Source: Kineosporia aurantiaca JCM 3230 (GTDB lineage Bacteria > Actinomycetota > Actinomycetes > Actinomycetales > Kineosporiaceae). From it: 64,000 nt of DNA. The notes under the pieces are model-generated. The model saw only the letters and a list, made by a program, of their open reading frames with translations, was not told the origin of the DNA and made no database searches. The stretch is taken from assembly GCA_000719025.1 (NCBI GenBank), contig JODP01000011.1, forward strand, positions 124,001 through 188,000. Reading direction: 5' to 3'. Both the position numbers and the translations under genes were made by a program. Each line of letters opens with the position of its first letter. Positions within the stretch are counted from its first letter, which is position 1. This document shows, one piece after another, positions 16,305 through 24,320 of this stretch.

Positions 16305-16321
16305 TGGGGTGAGCTGTTAAT

Positions 16322-16948
16322 ATGAATGTCATGGGGCTCAGGGAACGGAACGCGGCACGCACCCGCGAGATGATCATCGACACCGCCCTGTCCCTGTTCC
16401 TCGAGCGCGGGTACGACGCGACCCGGATGGAAGAGGTCGCCGAGGCGGCCGGGATCGGCACCTCCACGCTCTACCGCTACTTCCCGACCAAAGACCTCCT
16501 GCTCATCGAGCCCCTCGCCTTCCGGGGAAAGCTCGTCGAGAACTTCCGGGCCCGCCCCGCCGAGGAATCGCTGGACGTTGCCCTGGGTAATGCCCTCATG
16601 GAGTTGTTCGAGACCCCGCGCATCGACCGCGAGCGCCTGCAACGGATCGCGGACGTGGTCGACAGCGCCCCGGCTCCGCGGTTGCGCCTTCTGGAAGAGT
16701 TCGTCAAGGAGCGCACGCTGCTTGAGGCGGCCATCGCCGAGAGACTCGGACGCCCGGCCGACGACGTGTTCTGCGTGATGACCGCGCGTTCCACCGCCGC
16801 CCTGCTGGAGTACATGGCCCAGCTGACCAAGGGTTTCGAGGGCGACGAGGCCGCCGCCGCGAAGAATGTGCGGGACATCTTCAGTTCGGTGACCCGGAAG
16901 CTGTCCGAAGAGCCCCCGGCCCTGCCGATGTTCAGCCCACTGACCTGA
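16322..16948 (+). CDS. TetR/AcrR-family repressor
   Basis: This 208-aa protein has a classical N-terminal HTH (RNAARTREMIIDTALSLFLE, then EEVAEAAGIGTSTLYRYFPTKD) and a divergent all-helical ligand domain. ATG 16322 is used; an ATG three codons in is possible. It is divergent from MMPL 1 and probably represses it and itself through the palindromes between them. Its 3' end overlaps the convergent winged-helix gene by 17 bases. Confidence 0.92.
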   Translation: MNVMGLRERNAARTREMIIDTALSLFLERGYDATRMEEVAEAAGIGTSTLYRYFPTKDLLLIEPLAFRGKLVENFRARPAEESLDVALGNALMELFETPRIDRERLQRIADVVDSAPAPRLRLLEEFVKERTLLEAAIAERLGRPADDVFCVMTARSTAALLEYMAQLTKGFEGDEAAAAKNVRDIFSSVTRKLSEEPPALPMFSPLT

Positions 16949-18059
16949 CCTCGGCCGCCTCGATCCCCTTGGCCCACCAGTGGTGGTAGATGCCGTACAG
17001 CTTCGGATCGCGATCGGTCAGAAAACGCATCAATCCGGCGGATTCCACGGCCAGGTCCGACCAGGCCCCGCGCGGCAGCTTCTGGAAGGCCGAGATCTCC
17101 ACGGTTTCGCCGACCACTCGCCAGACCCCAGCCACGTGCCCGTCCACCAGGATCGTCGGCAGCACGTTGCCGTTCCGTTTGATCACGATCGGCCGGTACT
17201 CCGGCGGAATGATCCGGTCCCGCTCGCGATAGGCCAGCAGCGTGCTGTCCCACATCGGCAGGAGACGGGTCGGGGCGGGCAGGTCACCGTCCGGAACCCC
17301 GAGATGAGGGACGTCGTAGAGCTTCAGTCCGTCGGGGCCCTCCAGCCGGACCGGCCCGGCCTGCTCCATCGCGGTCCGCGCGGTTGCCTGCTTGAGCAGG
17401 GTGAACTGGGCGAAGTCGGCGACCGTGGCCGGACCGAAGGCGGCCAGGTACCGCTGCGCCAGGAGCTTGGTGCCGTGCTCGGCGGTGACCTTTTCCCAGG
17501 CCCGGTCGGCCGCGCGGAAGGAGCTGCGCCCCTTGAACGACCAGGGCCCACCCGTCGGCGCGTAGTGCAGAGGGGCGTACGTCTTCAGCGCCCACCACAC
17601 CCCTTCCCGCGTACCCCCGAGCTGCTCGGCCACGTGCGCCTCCATCGCCACCCCGGTCCGCGCCTGCTTGCCCGCGTACTTCCTCAGCGCTGGAAACAGC
17701 TCATCAGCCTCTTCGCCGGTCAATCCGCCGACCGTGAAGCGCGGATCACCGACCCGGCCGCTCCGGATGCGTCGCTGCATCGCCGCGTAGAAGGGCGGGT
17801 AGTCCTGATGATGGACGGCGTGCAGCGTCATCCGCATCAGCGTCGCCTTCACCACGCTGCGGTCGGCGAACGCCTGATCCAGCTGGGCCGGGTCGAACCC
17901 GGAAAGCCGGTTCCAGAGAGCCAGGTAAGGCGACGCCGGCTCCTGGGCCTGCAGCGCGACCAGCTGCTGAATCGCGTCCGGCACCTCGCGATACACCCGC
18001 TGCAGCAACATCTGCCGTTCCAGCGTGGCCCGGTTCAGCTGCCGCGCGGTCACTCTCAC
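16932..18059 (-). CDS. Winged-helix DNA-binding domain protein (HTH_42/YcaQ family)
   Basis: This 375-aa protein starts LNRATLERQMLLQR and contains VALQAQEPASPYLALWNRL, LMRMTLHAVHHQDY, QRYLAAFGPATVADFAQFT, LPMWDSTLLAYRERDRIIPPEY and VDGHVAGVWR, the recognisable pattern of the winged-helix HTH_42 family. YcaQ-like members of this family are DNA glycosylases acting on crosslinks and other bulky alkylation; actinobacterial members are mostly untested. The start overlaps the NurA stop by 4 bases, so it is likely the last gene of the NurA-SbcC-SbcD repair run. Confidence 0.85.
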   Translation of the reverse strand: MRVTARQLNRATLERQMLLQRVYREVPDAIQQLVALQAQEPASPYLALWNRLSGFDPAQLDQAFADRSVVKATLMRMTLHAVHHQDYPPFYAAMQRRIRSGRVGDPRFTVGGLTGEEADELFPALRKYAGKQARTGVAMEAHVAEQLGGTREGVWWALKTYAPLHYAPTGGPWSFKGRSSFRAADRAWEKVTAEHGTKLLAQRYLAAFGPATVADFAQFTLLKQATARTAMEQAGPVRLEGPDGLKLYDVPHLGVPDGDLPAPTRLLPMWDSTLLAYRERDRIIPPEYRPIVIKRNGNVLPTILVDGHVAGVWRVVGETVEISAFQKLPRGAWSDLAVESAGLMRFLTDRDPKLYGIYHHWWAKGIEAAEVRSVG

Positions 18060-19480
18060 CGGGGCCTACCGGTCCGCAGGGATCGGTGCAGAATCTGCGG
18101 ATTCCCCAGCCGCCGCCGCAACTCCTTCTCCAGCCCGGCGATCGGATAGAGGTTCTGCGGCGCCCGCGGATCCTTGATCTCGCTGCTGGCGTACCGCACG
18201 AGCACGGCCTGACTGAGATGAGCCAGCTCGATCGCTTCGGCTGGGATCAGATCGGCGCTGCACTCCACCCGCACGATCCCGGCCCACGGCGCGCCCTCGC
18301 GATAGGGCAGGCGCAGGTACCAGGAGTACCGCTCCCAGTTCGTCCCCATCCGGAAAACCGGTGTGCGATGGCCTGGTTCGAGCCGCGCGACCAGCTGGTT
18401 CAGCTCCGGCGGCAGGTACCGGCTGTGATGCGTCTTGATGTAGCCAATGGTGCGGGGGAGATGCTGGCGGCCTCGCAAGGGCCCGTCCACCACCAGCAGA
18501 TCCTCGTTCTGCTGGGAGGGATCGAGTTTTTCGCGGGCGGAAACTGCCGTGGTGATCTCCAGCTCGGACAAACGCTGCTGAAGGAGGGCGGACAACAGCA
18601 CCGGCAGCGGCGTGGTCGGATCGGCATCAGTGACGTGGGCCCGGTAGTTCCCCGCCGGCGCGGCAATGTCCTGGGCGCTGAGGGCGGTAGTGAAGAGGCC
18701 CCGGCGCACCTCGCTGGCGATAACGGTGGCGGTGCTACCCCGGCTGTTGCGATGGCTCATCACCACGCCCGAGGCGTAGGAGGCGCACAGGCCCAGAGCC
18801 GCCACGTCTTCAGCACCGTCGAATCCGCTGTACCCGCTCAGCGCGAGGCTCCGGACCCCGAACTCACCCCTTGCAGCCAGACCTCCGGGCTCGAACTCAC
18901 CCGCGACGAGATTCCCGGCCCCAAACTCGCCCGCGACGAGACCTCGGGTCCCGAACTCGCCAGTGCCGAGGGCCCCGGGTTCGCGACTCTCGGCCCCGAG
19001 ATCTCCGAGCCCGCCCGCACCTAGCCCGCCCGCACCGAGCCGACCCGCACTGGAACCGCCTGCCCCGAAGCCGCCCGCCCCGAGCTCACCCGCCCCGAGC
19101 TCACCCGCGCCGAGCTCACCCGCGCCGAGCTCACCCGCACCGGGATCGCCTACCCCGAAGCCGCCCGCGCCGGGACCGCCTGCACCGAGCCGACCCGCGC
19201 CGAGCTCACCCCGCCCCGCATCGTCCTGGCCGCGAATCCAGATCCGCGCATCAATCCGCCGCACCCCGTCCACGAACAGCACCGTGGCCGGATGAGCCTG
19301 CCCCTTCCGCGGTGGCACCGCCCGCCACTGGTCGGCCGGAACCTCCACATCCGGAACAACTTCCGCGTCGGACTTCGCCCGCCCTCCGTCCGCATCCTCC
19401 TCGGTGGCGAACGTGGTGCCGTAGCTCGGATCCCAGGCTTCTACCGAGTAGTTCATGCCTGCTGCTGGTGCGACGGTCAA
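18056..19480 (-). CDS. NurA-domain nuclease with a ~120-residue repeat insertion
   Basis: Recognised as NurA, the 5'-3' resection nuclease that partners HerA: VLFVDGVRRIDARIWI holds the first catalytic Asp (Asp71), EDLLVVDGPLRG the central DG motif, and WERYSWYLRLP plus DPRAPQNLYPIAGLEKELRRRLGN the family C-terminus. Between the first strand and the rest of the domain, residues ~88-208 are a low-complexity run of five-residue units (GAGEL, GAGGF, GAGRL) encoded by 15-base DNA repeats. The domain after the insert resumes normally (LALSGYSGFDGAEDVAALGL). The stop overlaps the next gene; the start overlaps the sbcC stop by 4 bases. The 474-aa length exceeds usual NurA mainly through the insert. 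Confidence 0.8.
   Translation of the reverse strand: MTVAPAAGMNYSVEAWDPSYGTTFATEEDADGGRAKSDAEVVPDVEVPADQWRAVPPRKGQAHPATVLFVDGVRRIDARIWIRGQDDAGRGELGAGRLGAGGPGAGGFGVGDPGAGELGAGELGAGELGAGELGAGGFGAGGSSAGRLGAGGLGAGGLGDLGAESREPGALGTGEFGTRGLVAGEFGAGNLVAGEFEPGGLAARGEFGVRSLALSGYSGFDGAEDVAALGLCASYASGVVMSHRNSRGSTATVIASEVRRGLFTTALSAQDIAAPAGNYRAHVTDADPTTPLPVLLSALLQQRLSELEITTAVSAREKLDPSQQNEDLLVVDGPLRGRQHLPRTIGYIKTHHSRYLPPELNQLVARLEPGHRTPVFRMGTNWERYSWYLRLPYREGAPWAGIVRVECSADLIPAEAIELAHLSQAVLVRYASSEIKDPRAPQNLYPIAGLEKELRRRLGNPQILHRSLRTGRPR
18857..19219 (-). repeat. Degenerate 15-bp tandem repeats inside NurA
   Basis: The repeat unit on the plus strand is CTCACCCGCGCCGAG or variants. It is cleanest at 19081-19143, with four near-identical copies, and degrades on both sides. 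It stays in frame throughout and encodes Gly-Ala-Gly-x-x units. The structure suggests replication slippage within a loop that tolerates length change. Confidence 0.85.
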
Positions 19481-22400
19481 AGGTTCTGCCTTTCCACCCT
19501 CGAAGTCTGTGCGTCTCTACGGACGTTGAACCGCACCGGTACCCGATCGGCCAGCGCCGGCACGTGCGTAATAACCCCGACCATCCGCTCACCCCGGGCC
19601 AGATTCTCCAGGGTGCCCGCCACCGTCTCCAGGGTGTCCGGGTCCAGCGTGCCGAACCCCTCGTCCAAGAAGATCGAGTCCAGCCGCGCCCCACCCGCAC
19701 TGGACAGCTGCGACATCTGTGACGACAGGGCCAGCGCCATCGCCAGGCTGGCCTGGAACGTCTCCCCGCCGGACAGCGTCTTCACCGAGCGCCGGGCGTC
19801 CGCGTCGGTGTGATCGACCACCACAAGGTCGCCCTTGTCGTCGTGATCCAGGTCGAACTGGCCGTTGGACAACCGCAACAGCGTGTCGGACGCCTCGATG
19901 ACCAGGCTCTCCAGCGCAGCGGTGGCCAGCCAGCGCGGAAACTTGTCGGCCCGCAGCAGATCTCCGAGCATCTTGGCCACGTGCGCCCGGCCCTCTTCGC
20001 CCTCGCGCTCCTTCACAACCTGCGAAGCCTGCGCCCGCCGCTCCCGAATGCGCTCCAGGGCCGCGCGGGCCTCGGCCTGCGCCCCGGTCGCGGAGGCCAG
20101 CGCGGTAGTCGCCAGATCATCCCCGGCTACGGGAATGTTCGCCTGATTGAGGACGTCGGCCAGCCCGGACCGAGCCTGGTGGGCCCGTTCCCGGCCCGCC
20201 GCCGTGGCAGCCCGCGCGGTGGTCAGCTCCGCTTCGCGCGCCTGCGCAGCCGCCGTGCTCCACTCGGTCAGCCCGGTCCAGCTCTCGAGCAGCCCGTCGG
20301 CGGTCAGCTCGGGCGCACCCAGTTGCACCACCTCGTCCCGCGTGCGGCGTAACACCGTCCAGCCGTTCGTCAGCTGTTCGTCGAGCGACTGCAGCGTCTG
20401 CCGGGCCTTTTCCCGTCCCTGCCGCGCGAGCCGCAGCGCTTCATCCGTAGAGCGGACCGCAGCTTCCAAAGCATCGATCTCGCGCAGCTTCTCCCGGGCC
20501 TCGTCTTCGGCCGGCGCCGTGACCAGATCTGCTGTCAGCCCGGCCAGCCGCTGCTCGACCTGCTCAAGCCGCTCCCGCGCCCGCTCGGCCGCGGCCAGCG
20601 TGTTCGCCTGAGCCGTTCGTGCGCTCCTGAGCGCGGCATCACTCTCGCCCAGCTCCTTGGTGGTGAGCTGCTGCGCCGCATCGGCCGTCTCGCGCTCCTG
20701 GCGCGCCCCTGTCAGCTCAATCCCCAGCGCCGCAGCCCGATCCGTGGCCCACCCGATCAGCCGCTGCCAGGCCTCGGCCAGAGCAAGCCCCTCCACTGCG
20801 GGCGCCCCCAGGCCCACCAGCGGATCCCGGGCCTGCCCCAGCCCACTGCGGATCTGCGCTTCGGTGGCGGCCAGTTGCTCCCCATGACGACGAGCCGCCT
20901 CCACCGTGCCCCGCGCCTGACGCACCTGCAGCGCGGCCTGCCGCTGGGCCGCCTCCAGCGCTACGAGCTCGCCGAGCAGCCGGTCGGCCGTGGCCAGGTC
21001 GGGACAGGCGCGGGGGAGCGAATTCCGAAGTTCCTCGACCCGGCTTCGACCCGACTCGAGGTTCGACTCGGCCACGCTCTCGCCCCGGGCCGCCTGATTG
21101 TGGGCCGTGCGAGCTCGCTCCAGGGCACTCTCGGCGGAGGAGATGGCCGCGTCCGCCGCCGCCAGTTCCGGATCGGAGGCGGCAAGGCTCAGCCCGGCTC
21201 CACCCGGCGCATCGTGTCCAGGTTCGCCACTGGGCGCTTTCGCGGGTCCAGCCGTTGCCTTGCGCCCGGATCGGTCACGTGTCCCCGTCGTCACAGGGTC
21301 GGCTCCGGAGACCTCGCCCAGCCCCTCGAGAGCTGTCGCTGAATCCCCAGCCGAGGCGCTGCCGTGCCCAGCCGCGCCCGTAACCCCAGCCGCGCCCGTA
21401 ACCCCAGCCGCGCCCGTAACCCCAGCCGGTAGAACCGCAACCGTCTGCGCGCACACCGGGCACGCGTCCCCAACCACCAAATGCCCACGCAGCGAAGCAG
21501 CCGCATGCCGCATCTGAACCTCGTCCCGCCGCTGCCGAGCCTCCCGAACGGCCTCAACGCGCGCCTGGACAACCTCCGAAGCCTTCAGCGCATCCACCCG
21601 AGCCGCCGAAACCCGGGACTCGAACTCGCTCAGCCGCCCACCCAGCGCAGCCAGCTCTTCCAAGGTCTGCCGCGCTCGCTCCAGCGGACCCCGAGGAGGA
21701 CCGGCCGAAAGCGCCTGAGCCGCAGCTTCATCGGCCTTCTCGAGCTCGGTCAGCGCAGACCGGGCGGACTCCAACGTCGCGTGAGCCGCGGCCAGATCCC
21801 GATCGAGTTCGGCCAACCCCGAGGGCAGCGTCGGCCGGGTCAGCAGTGCGTGCTGACCTTCAAGGTCGATCACCCGCCGCCGAGCCTCGTCGGCCGTACG
21901 CATCGCCCGCTCGTTGGCCGCCTGAGCCTGGACCTGCCGTAGCTCGGCCGCGGTGACCTGATGGCCGGCGGACTCATGCCCCACCCGCGCCGAACTCGCC
22001 GCCGACGTCAGCCCGGGCAGTTCCGAGGTGAGCCGGGCCAGCTCGGCGTGATCCTTGACTGCCTGCTCCAGCGGACCACGGGGCGCGGCAGAGGAAAGCC
22101 GCTCGCGCGCAGCGGTGTCCGCCTCCTCGGCCTGGGTCTCGGCCGCAGCAGCCACCCCGACCGCCTCCTGGGCGGAAGATACCGCCCGGTCGATCTCGGA
22201 GACTCCGGCCGGTACCACGATGGCGGCCAGTCGGTCCCGCTCAAGCCCCAGCCGTTCTTCTGCGCGCAGGGCTTCGCCCAGGGCCTCCTTCGCCGAAGCC
22301 AGAGCCGGCAGCGCTTCGCGGACCTGGGAGACCACGGCGGAGACCTGTGTCTCCCGCTGCGCAGCAGCGGCCTCGGCCTCCTGCGTAGCGTCGCCGAGTT

Positions 22401-23022
22401 CGCCGAGCATCCGGTCCAGATGCTCGACCTGCGCCTGAGCGGCCTGGGCGCGCTGGTTCGCCTCACCGCGGATCAACTCGTAGTGCTCGGCCCCGATCAG
22501 CCGGAGCAGGATCTCCTGCCGGTCTTTCGGGGTGGAGTGCAGGAACTCGGCGAAGGCGTTCTGCGGCAAAACGACACACTGCCGGAACTGCTCGAAGGTC
22601 AGTCCGAGCAGGGCCTCGACCGCCTCTGTGACCTTGCTGTCGGCGGCCAGGGGAACCGTGATGTCGTCCGGCTCGCCCAGGCTCTGCATCGAGGGGAGCC
22701 GCTCGAGCCGCTGATTGCGGGCGGTCGTGGACGCGCCCGTGCGCCGGACCTCCCGGGCGACCACGTACCGATGGCCGCCCAGCTCGAACACCAGCCGGAC
22801 CACGGCCCGGTTGCCGTGCGGCGAAAGTGCCATGCTGACCGCGTTCTTGCGCCCCCAGCGCGGCGCCGACCCGAACAACGCGAACGTCATCGCATCGACC
22901 AGCGTCGACTTGCCCGACCCGGTCGGCCCGACGATCGCGAAGTAGTCGGCCTCCTCGAAGTCGACCACGGCCCGCTCGCGGAACGAGGCGAAGCCCTCCA
23001 TCTCCAGCCGGACCGGCCTCAT
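19477..23022 (-). CDS. sbcC: Exonuclease SbcC (Rad50-like SMC ATPase)
   Basis: This 1181-aa protein has Walker A IVGPTGSGKSTLVDAMTFAL near the N-terminus, two long coiled-coil arms, a zinc hook Cys521-Pro-Val-Cys524 (GDACPVCAQ) and the C-terminal signature LSGGETFQASLAMALAL with Walker B LDSIFLDEGFGTLD. With SbcD it forms the nuclease complex that opens hairpins and trims DNA ends. Just after the hook is an in-frame GVTGAA repeat and ~80 further low-complexity residues, so the hook tip is enlarged. It overlaps sbcD by 4 bases and NurA by 4 bases. Confidence 0.95.
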   Translation of the reverse strand: MRPVRLEMEGFASFRERAVVDFEEADYFAIVGPTGSGKSTLVDAMTFALFGSAPRWGRKNAVSMALSPHGNRAVVRLVFELGGHRYVVAREVRRTGASTTARNQRLERLPSMQSLGEPDDITVPLAADSKVTEAVEALLGLTFEQFRQCVVLPQNAFAEFLHSTPKDRQEILLRLIGAEHYELIRGEANQRAQAAQAQVEHLDRMLGELGDATQEAEAAAAQRETQVSAVVSQVREALPALASAKEALGEALRAEERLGLERDRLAAIVVPAGVSEIDRAVSSAQEAVGVAAAAETQAEEADTAARERLSSAAPRGPLEQAVKDHAELARLTSELPGLTSAASSARVGHESAGHQVTAAELRQVQAQAANERAMRTADEARRRVIDLEGQHALLTRPTLPSGLAELDRDLAAAHATLESARSALTELEKADEAAAQALSAGPPRGPLERARQTLEELAALGGRLSEFESRVSAARVDALKASEVVQARVEAVREARQRRDEVQMRHAAASLRGHLVVGDACPVCAQTVAVLPAGVTGAAGVTGAAGVTGAAGHGSASAGDSATALEGLGEVSGADPVTTGTRDRSGRKATAGPAKAPSGEPGHDAPGGAGLSLAASDPELAAADAAISSAESALERARTAHNQAARGESVAESNLESGRSRVEELRNSLPRACPDLATADRLLGELVALEAAQRQAALQVRQARGTVEAARRHGEQLAATEAQIRSGLGQARDPLVGLGAPAVEGLALAEAWQRLIGWATDRAAALGIELTGARQERETADAAQQLTTKELGESDAALRSARTAQANTLAAAERARERLEQVEQRLAGLTADLVTAPAEDEAREKLREIDALEAAVRSTDEALRLARQGREKARQTLQSLDEQLTNGWTVLRRTRDEVVQLGAPELTADGLLESWTGLTEWSTAAAQAREAELTTARAATAAGRERAHQARSGLADVLNQANIPVAGDDLATTALASATGAQAEARAALERIRERRAQASQVVKEREGEEGRAHVAKMLGDLLRADKFPRWLATAALESLVIEASDTLLRLSNGQFDLDHDDKGDLVVVDHTDADARRSVKTLSGGETFQASLAMALALSSQMSQLSSAGGARLDSIFLDEGFGTLDPDTLETVAGTLENLARGERMVGVITHVPALADRVPVRFNVRRDAQTSRVERQNL
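21366..21428 (-). repeat. 18-bp tandem repeat in the SbcC hook region
   Basis: GCCCGTAACCCCAGCCGC on the plus strand is repeated about three times, encoding GVTGAA units on the minus strand, directly C-terminal of the zinc-hook cysteines. Confidence 0.85.
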
Positions 23023-24212
23023 GCCCCGAGCTCCCCGCTCTCGATCGACTCGGCCCCGCTGGACACGACCACGTCGCCCAGCTCGGCGAACAGCCGGGCC
23101 ACCGCGTCGTCCTTCACCCCGGCCTGTTCGCAGTACCGGTCGAACAGTTCCTGCGGACTGCCGGTGGTGCGGTCGCGATGCCGCGCCGACCGCTCCGCCG
23201 ATCCGCTGAACTCCGGGTCGATCCGCACCTCGAGCGCGTTCGGCAGCACGTCACTGACCGCTTCGCGCAGACCGGCCCGGGCCGGTTCCTGCACCCAGAC
23301 CCGTAGGTAGTCCTCACCCAGCCCCTCGGCCGCGGCCTCCAGCTCGGCCAGCGTGCCGTGCACCGTGCGCAGCTTGCGCGCGCTGGTGATCGGCACGTCC
23401 GTGATCTTCGCCGGGGTGCTGGCGGTGGCCTCGACCACGCACACCACCGACGGATTGTCCTGCTCCCCGAAATCCACCGCGATCGGCGAACCGCTGTAGA
23501 CCACCGGGCAGGCCGCGGGCAGGGCCTGCCGGCGATGCAGGTGCCCCAGAGCGGCGTAGCTGCACTCGGCCGGGAAAACGCTGGCCGGCACCGAGTACTC
23601 GAAGATCGACTGAGCCTGCCGCTCACCGCCGCCGAACGCCCCGCCGGTCATCGTCAGATGCGCCATGGCCAGGTTCACCGTGTCGTCCTGGAACTCGCCG
23701 CACAGCCGCAGCAGCACGTCGCGCACCATCTGGTCGTACGCGCCGACGTTCTCCGAAGGTGAGTCGGACATCAGGTTCGCAGCGCGCACGGCGTACCGCT
23801 GGGAGAGGAACGGCAGTAGCGCCACCGTCGTGTCCTGCCCGTCCGACCGGGCCTTGAACCGCACCACGCCACCGGATTCCGGAGGCCGGATGTTGCCCAG
23901 CAGGGTGATGCCGGAGCGGCCCATCAGCGGCCGGAACGCGTCGAAGCTGCCCGGGTGGTCGTGATTCCCGGCCAGCGCGATCACCTCACAGCCCAGATCG
24001 CGCAGCTGCAGCAGGGTGCGCACCACCAGCGCCTGGGCGGGGGCGCTGGGCACCGCGTTCTCGTACAGGTCGCCGGAGATCAGCACGGCGTCGACCTCGT
24101 GCGCGCCCGCGACCTCGACGATCTCGCGCAGCACCGCCTTCTGCTCGTCGATCCGGTCGCGGCCCTTGAGCGTCTTGCCGACGTGCCAGTCGGAGGTATG
24201 GAGAAACTTCAT
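23019..24212 (-). CDS. sbcD: Exonuclease SbcD (Mre11-like)
   Basis: This 397-aa calcineurin-fold nuclease has the phosphoesterase motifs in order: HTSDWHVGKTL, LISGDLYENA, LAGNHDHPGS, MAHLTM and YAALGHLHRRQ. All metal-binding Asp/His/Asn positions are present. The C-terminal part carries a cap and an SbcC-binding region. The stop overlaps the sbcC start (ATGA at 23019-23022), giving the usual SbcD-SbcC order. Confidence 0.95.
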   Translation of the reverse strand: MKFLHTSDWHVGKTLKGRDRIDEQKAVLREIVEVAGAHEVDAVLISGDLYENAVPSAPAQALVVRTLLQLRDLGCEVIALAGNHDHPGSFDAFRPLMGRSGITLLGNIRPPESGGVVRFKARSDGQDTTVALLPFLSQRYAVRAANLMSDSPSENVGAYDQMVRDVLLRLCGEFQDDTVNLAMAHLTMTGGAFGGGERQAQSIFEYSVPASVFPAECSYAALGHLHRRQALPAACPVVYSGSPIAVDFGEQDNPSVVCVVEATASTPAKITDVPITSARKLRTVHGTLAELEAAAEGLGEDYLRVWVQEPARAGLREAVSDVLPNALEVRIDPEFSGSAERSARHRDRTTGSPQELFDRYCEQAGVKDDAVARLFAELGDVVVSSGAESIESGELGA

Positions 24213-24320
24213 CCGGACAGGCCTCCTGCTCGGTGTGCTCGGTGGTGCTCGGTGTGAACGGTTGTGGGCGGACGGGGTGAGCAGCCGGCCGACCGCGGTC
24301 CCGGCGCCGGGCCGGGCGGG

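Noticed and set aside
18857..19219. CRISPR-like repeat array
   Set aside because: The 15-bp units are contiguous, in frame and without spacers; this is a coding tandem repeat.
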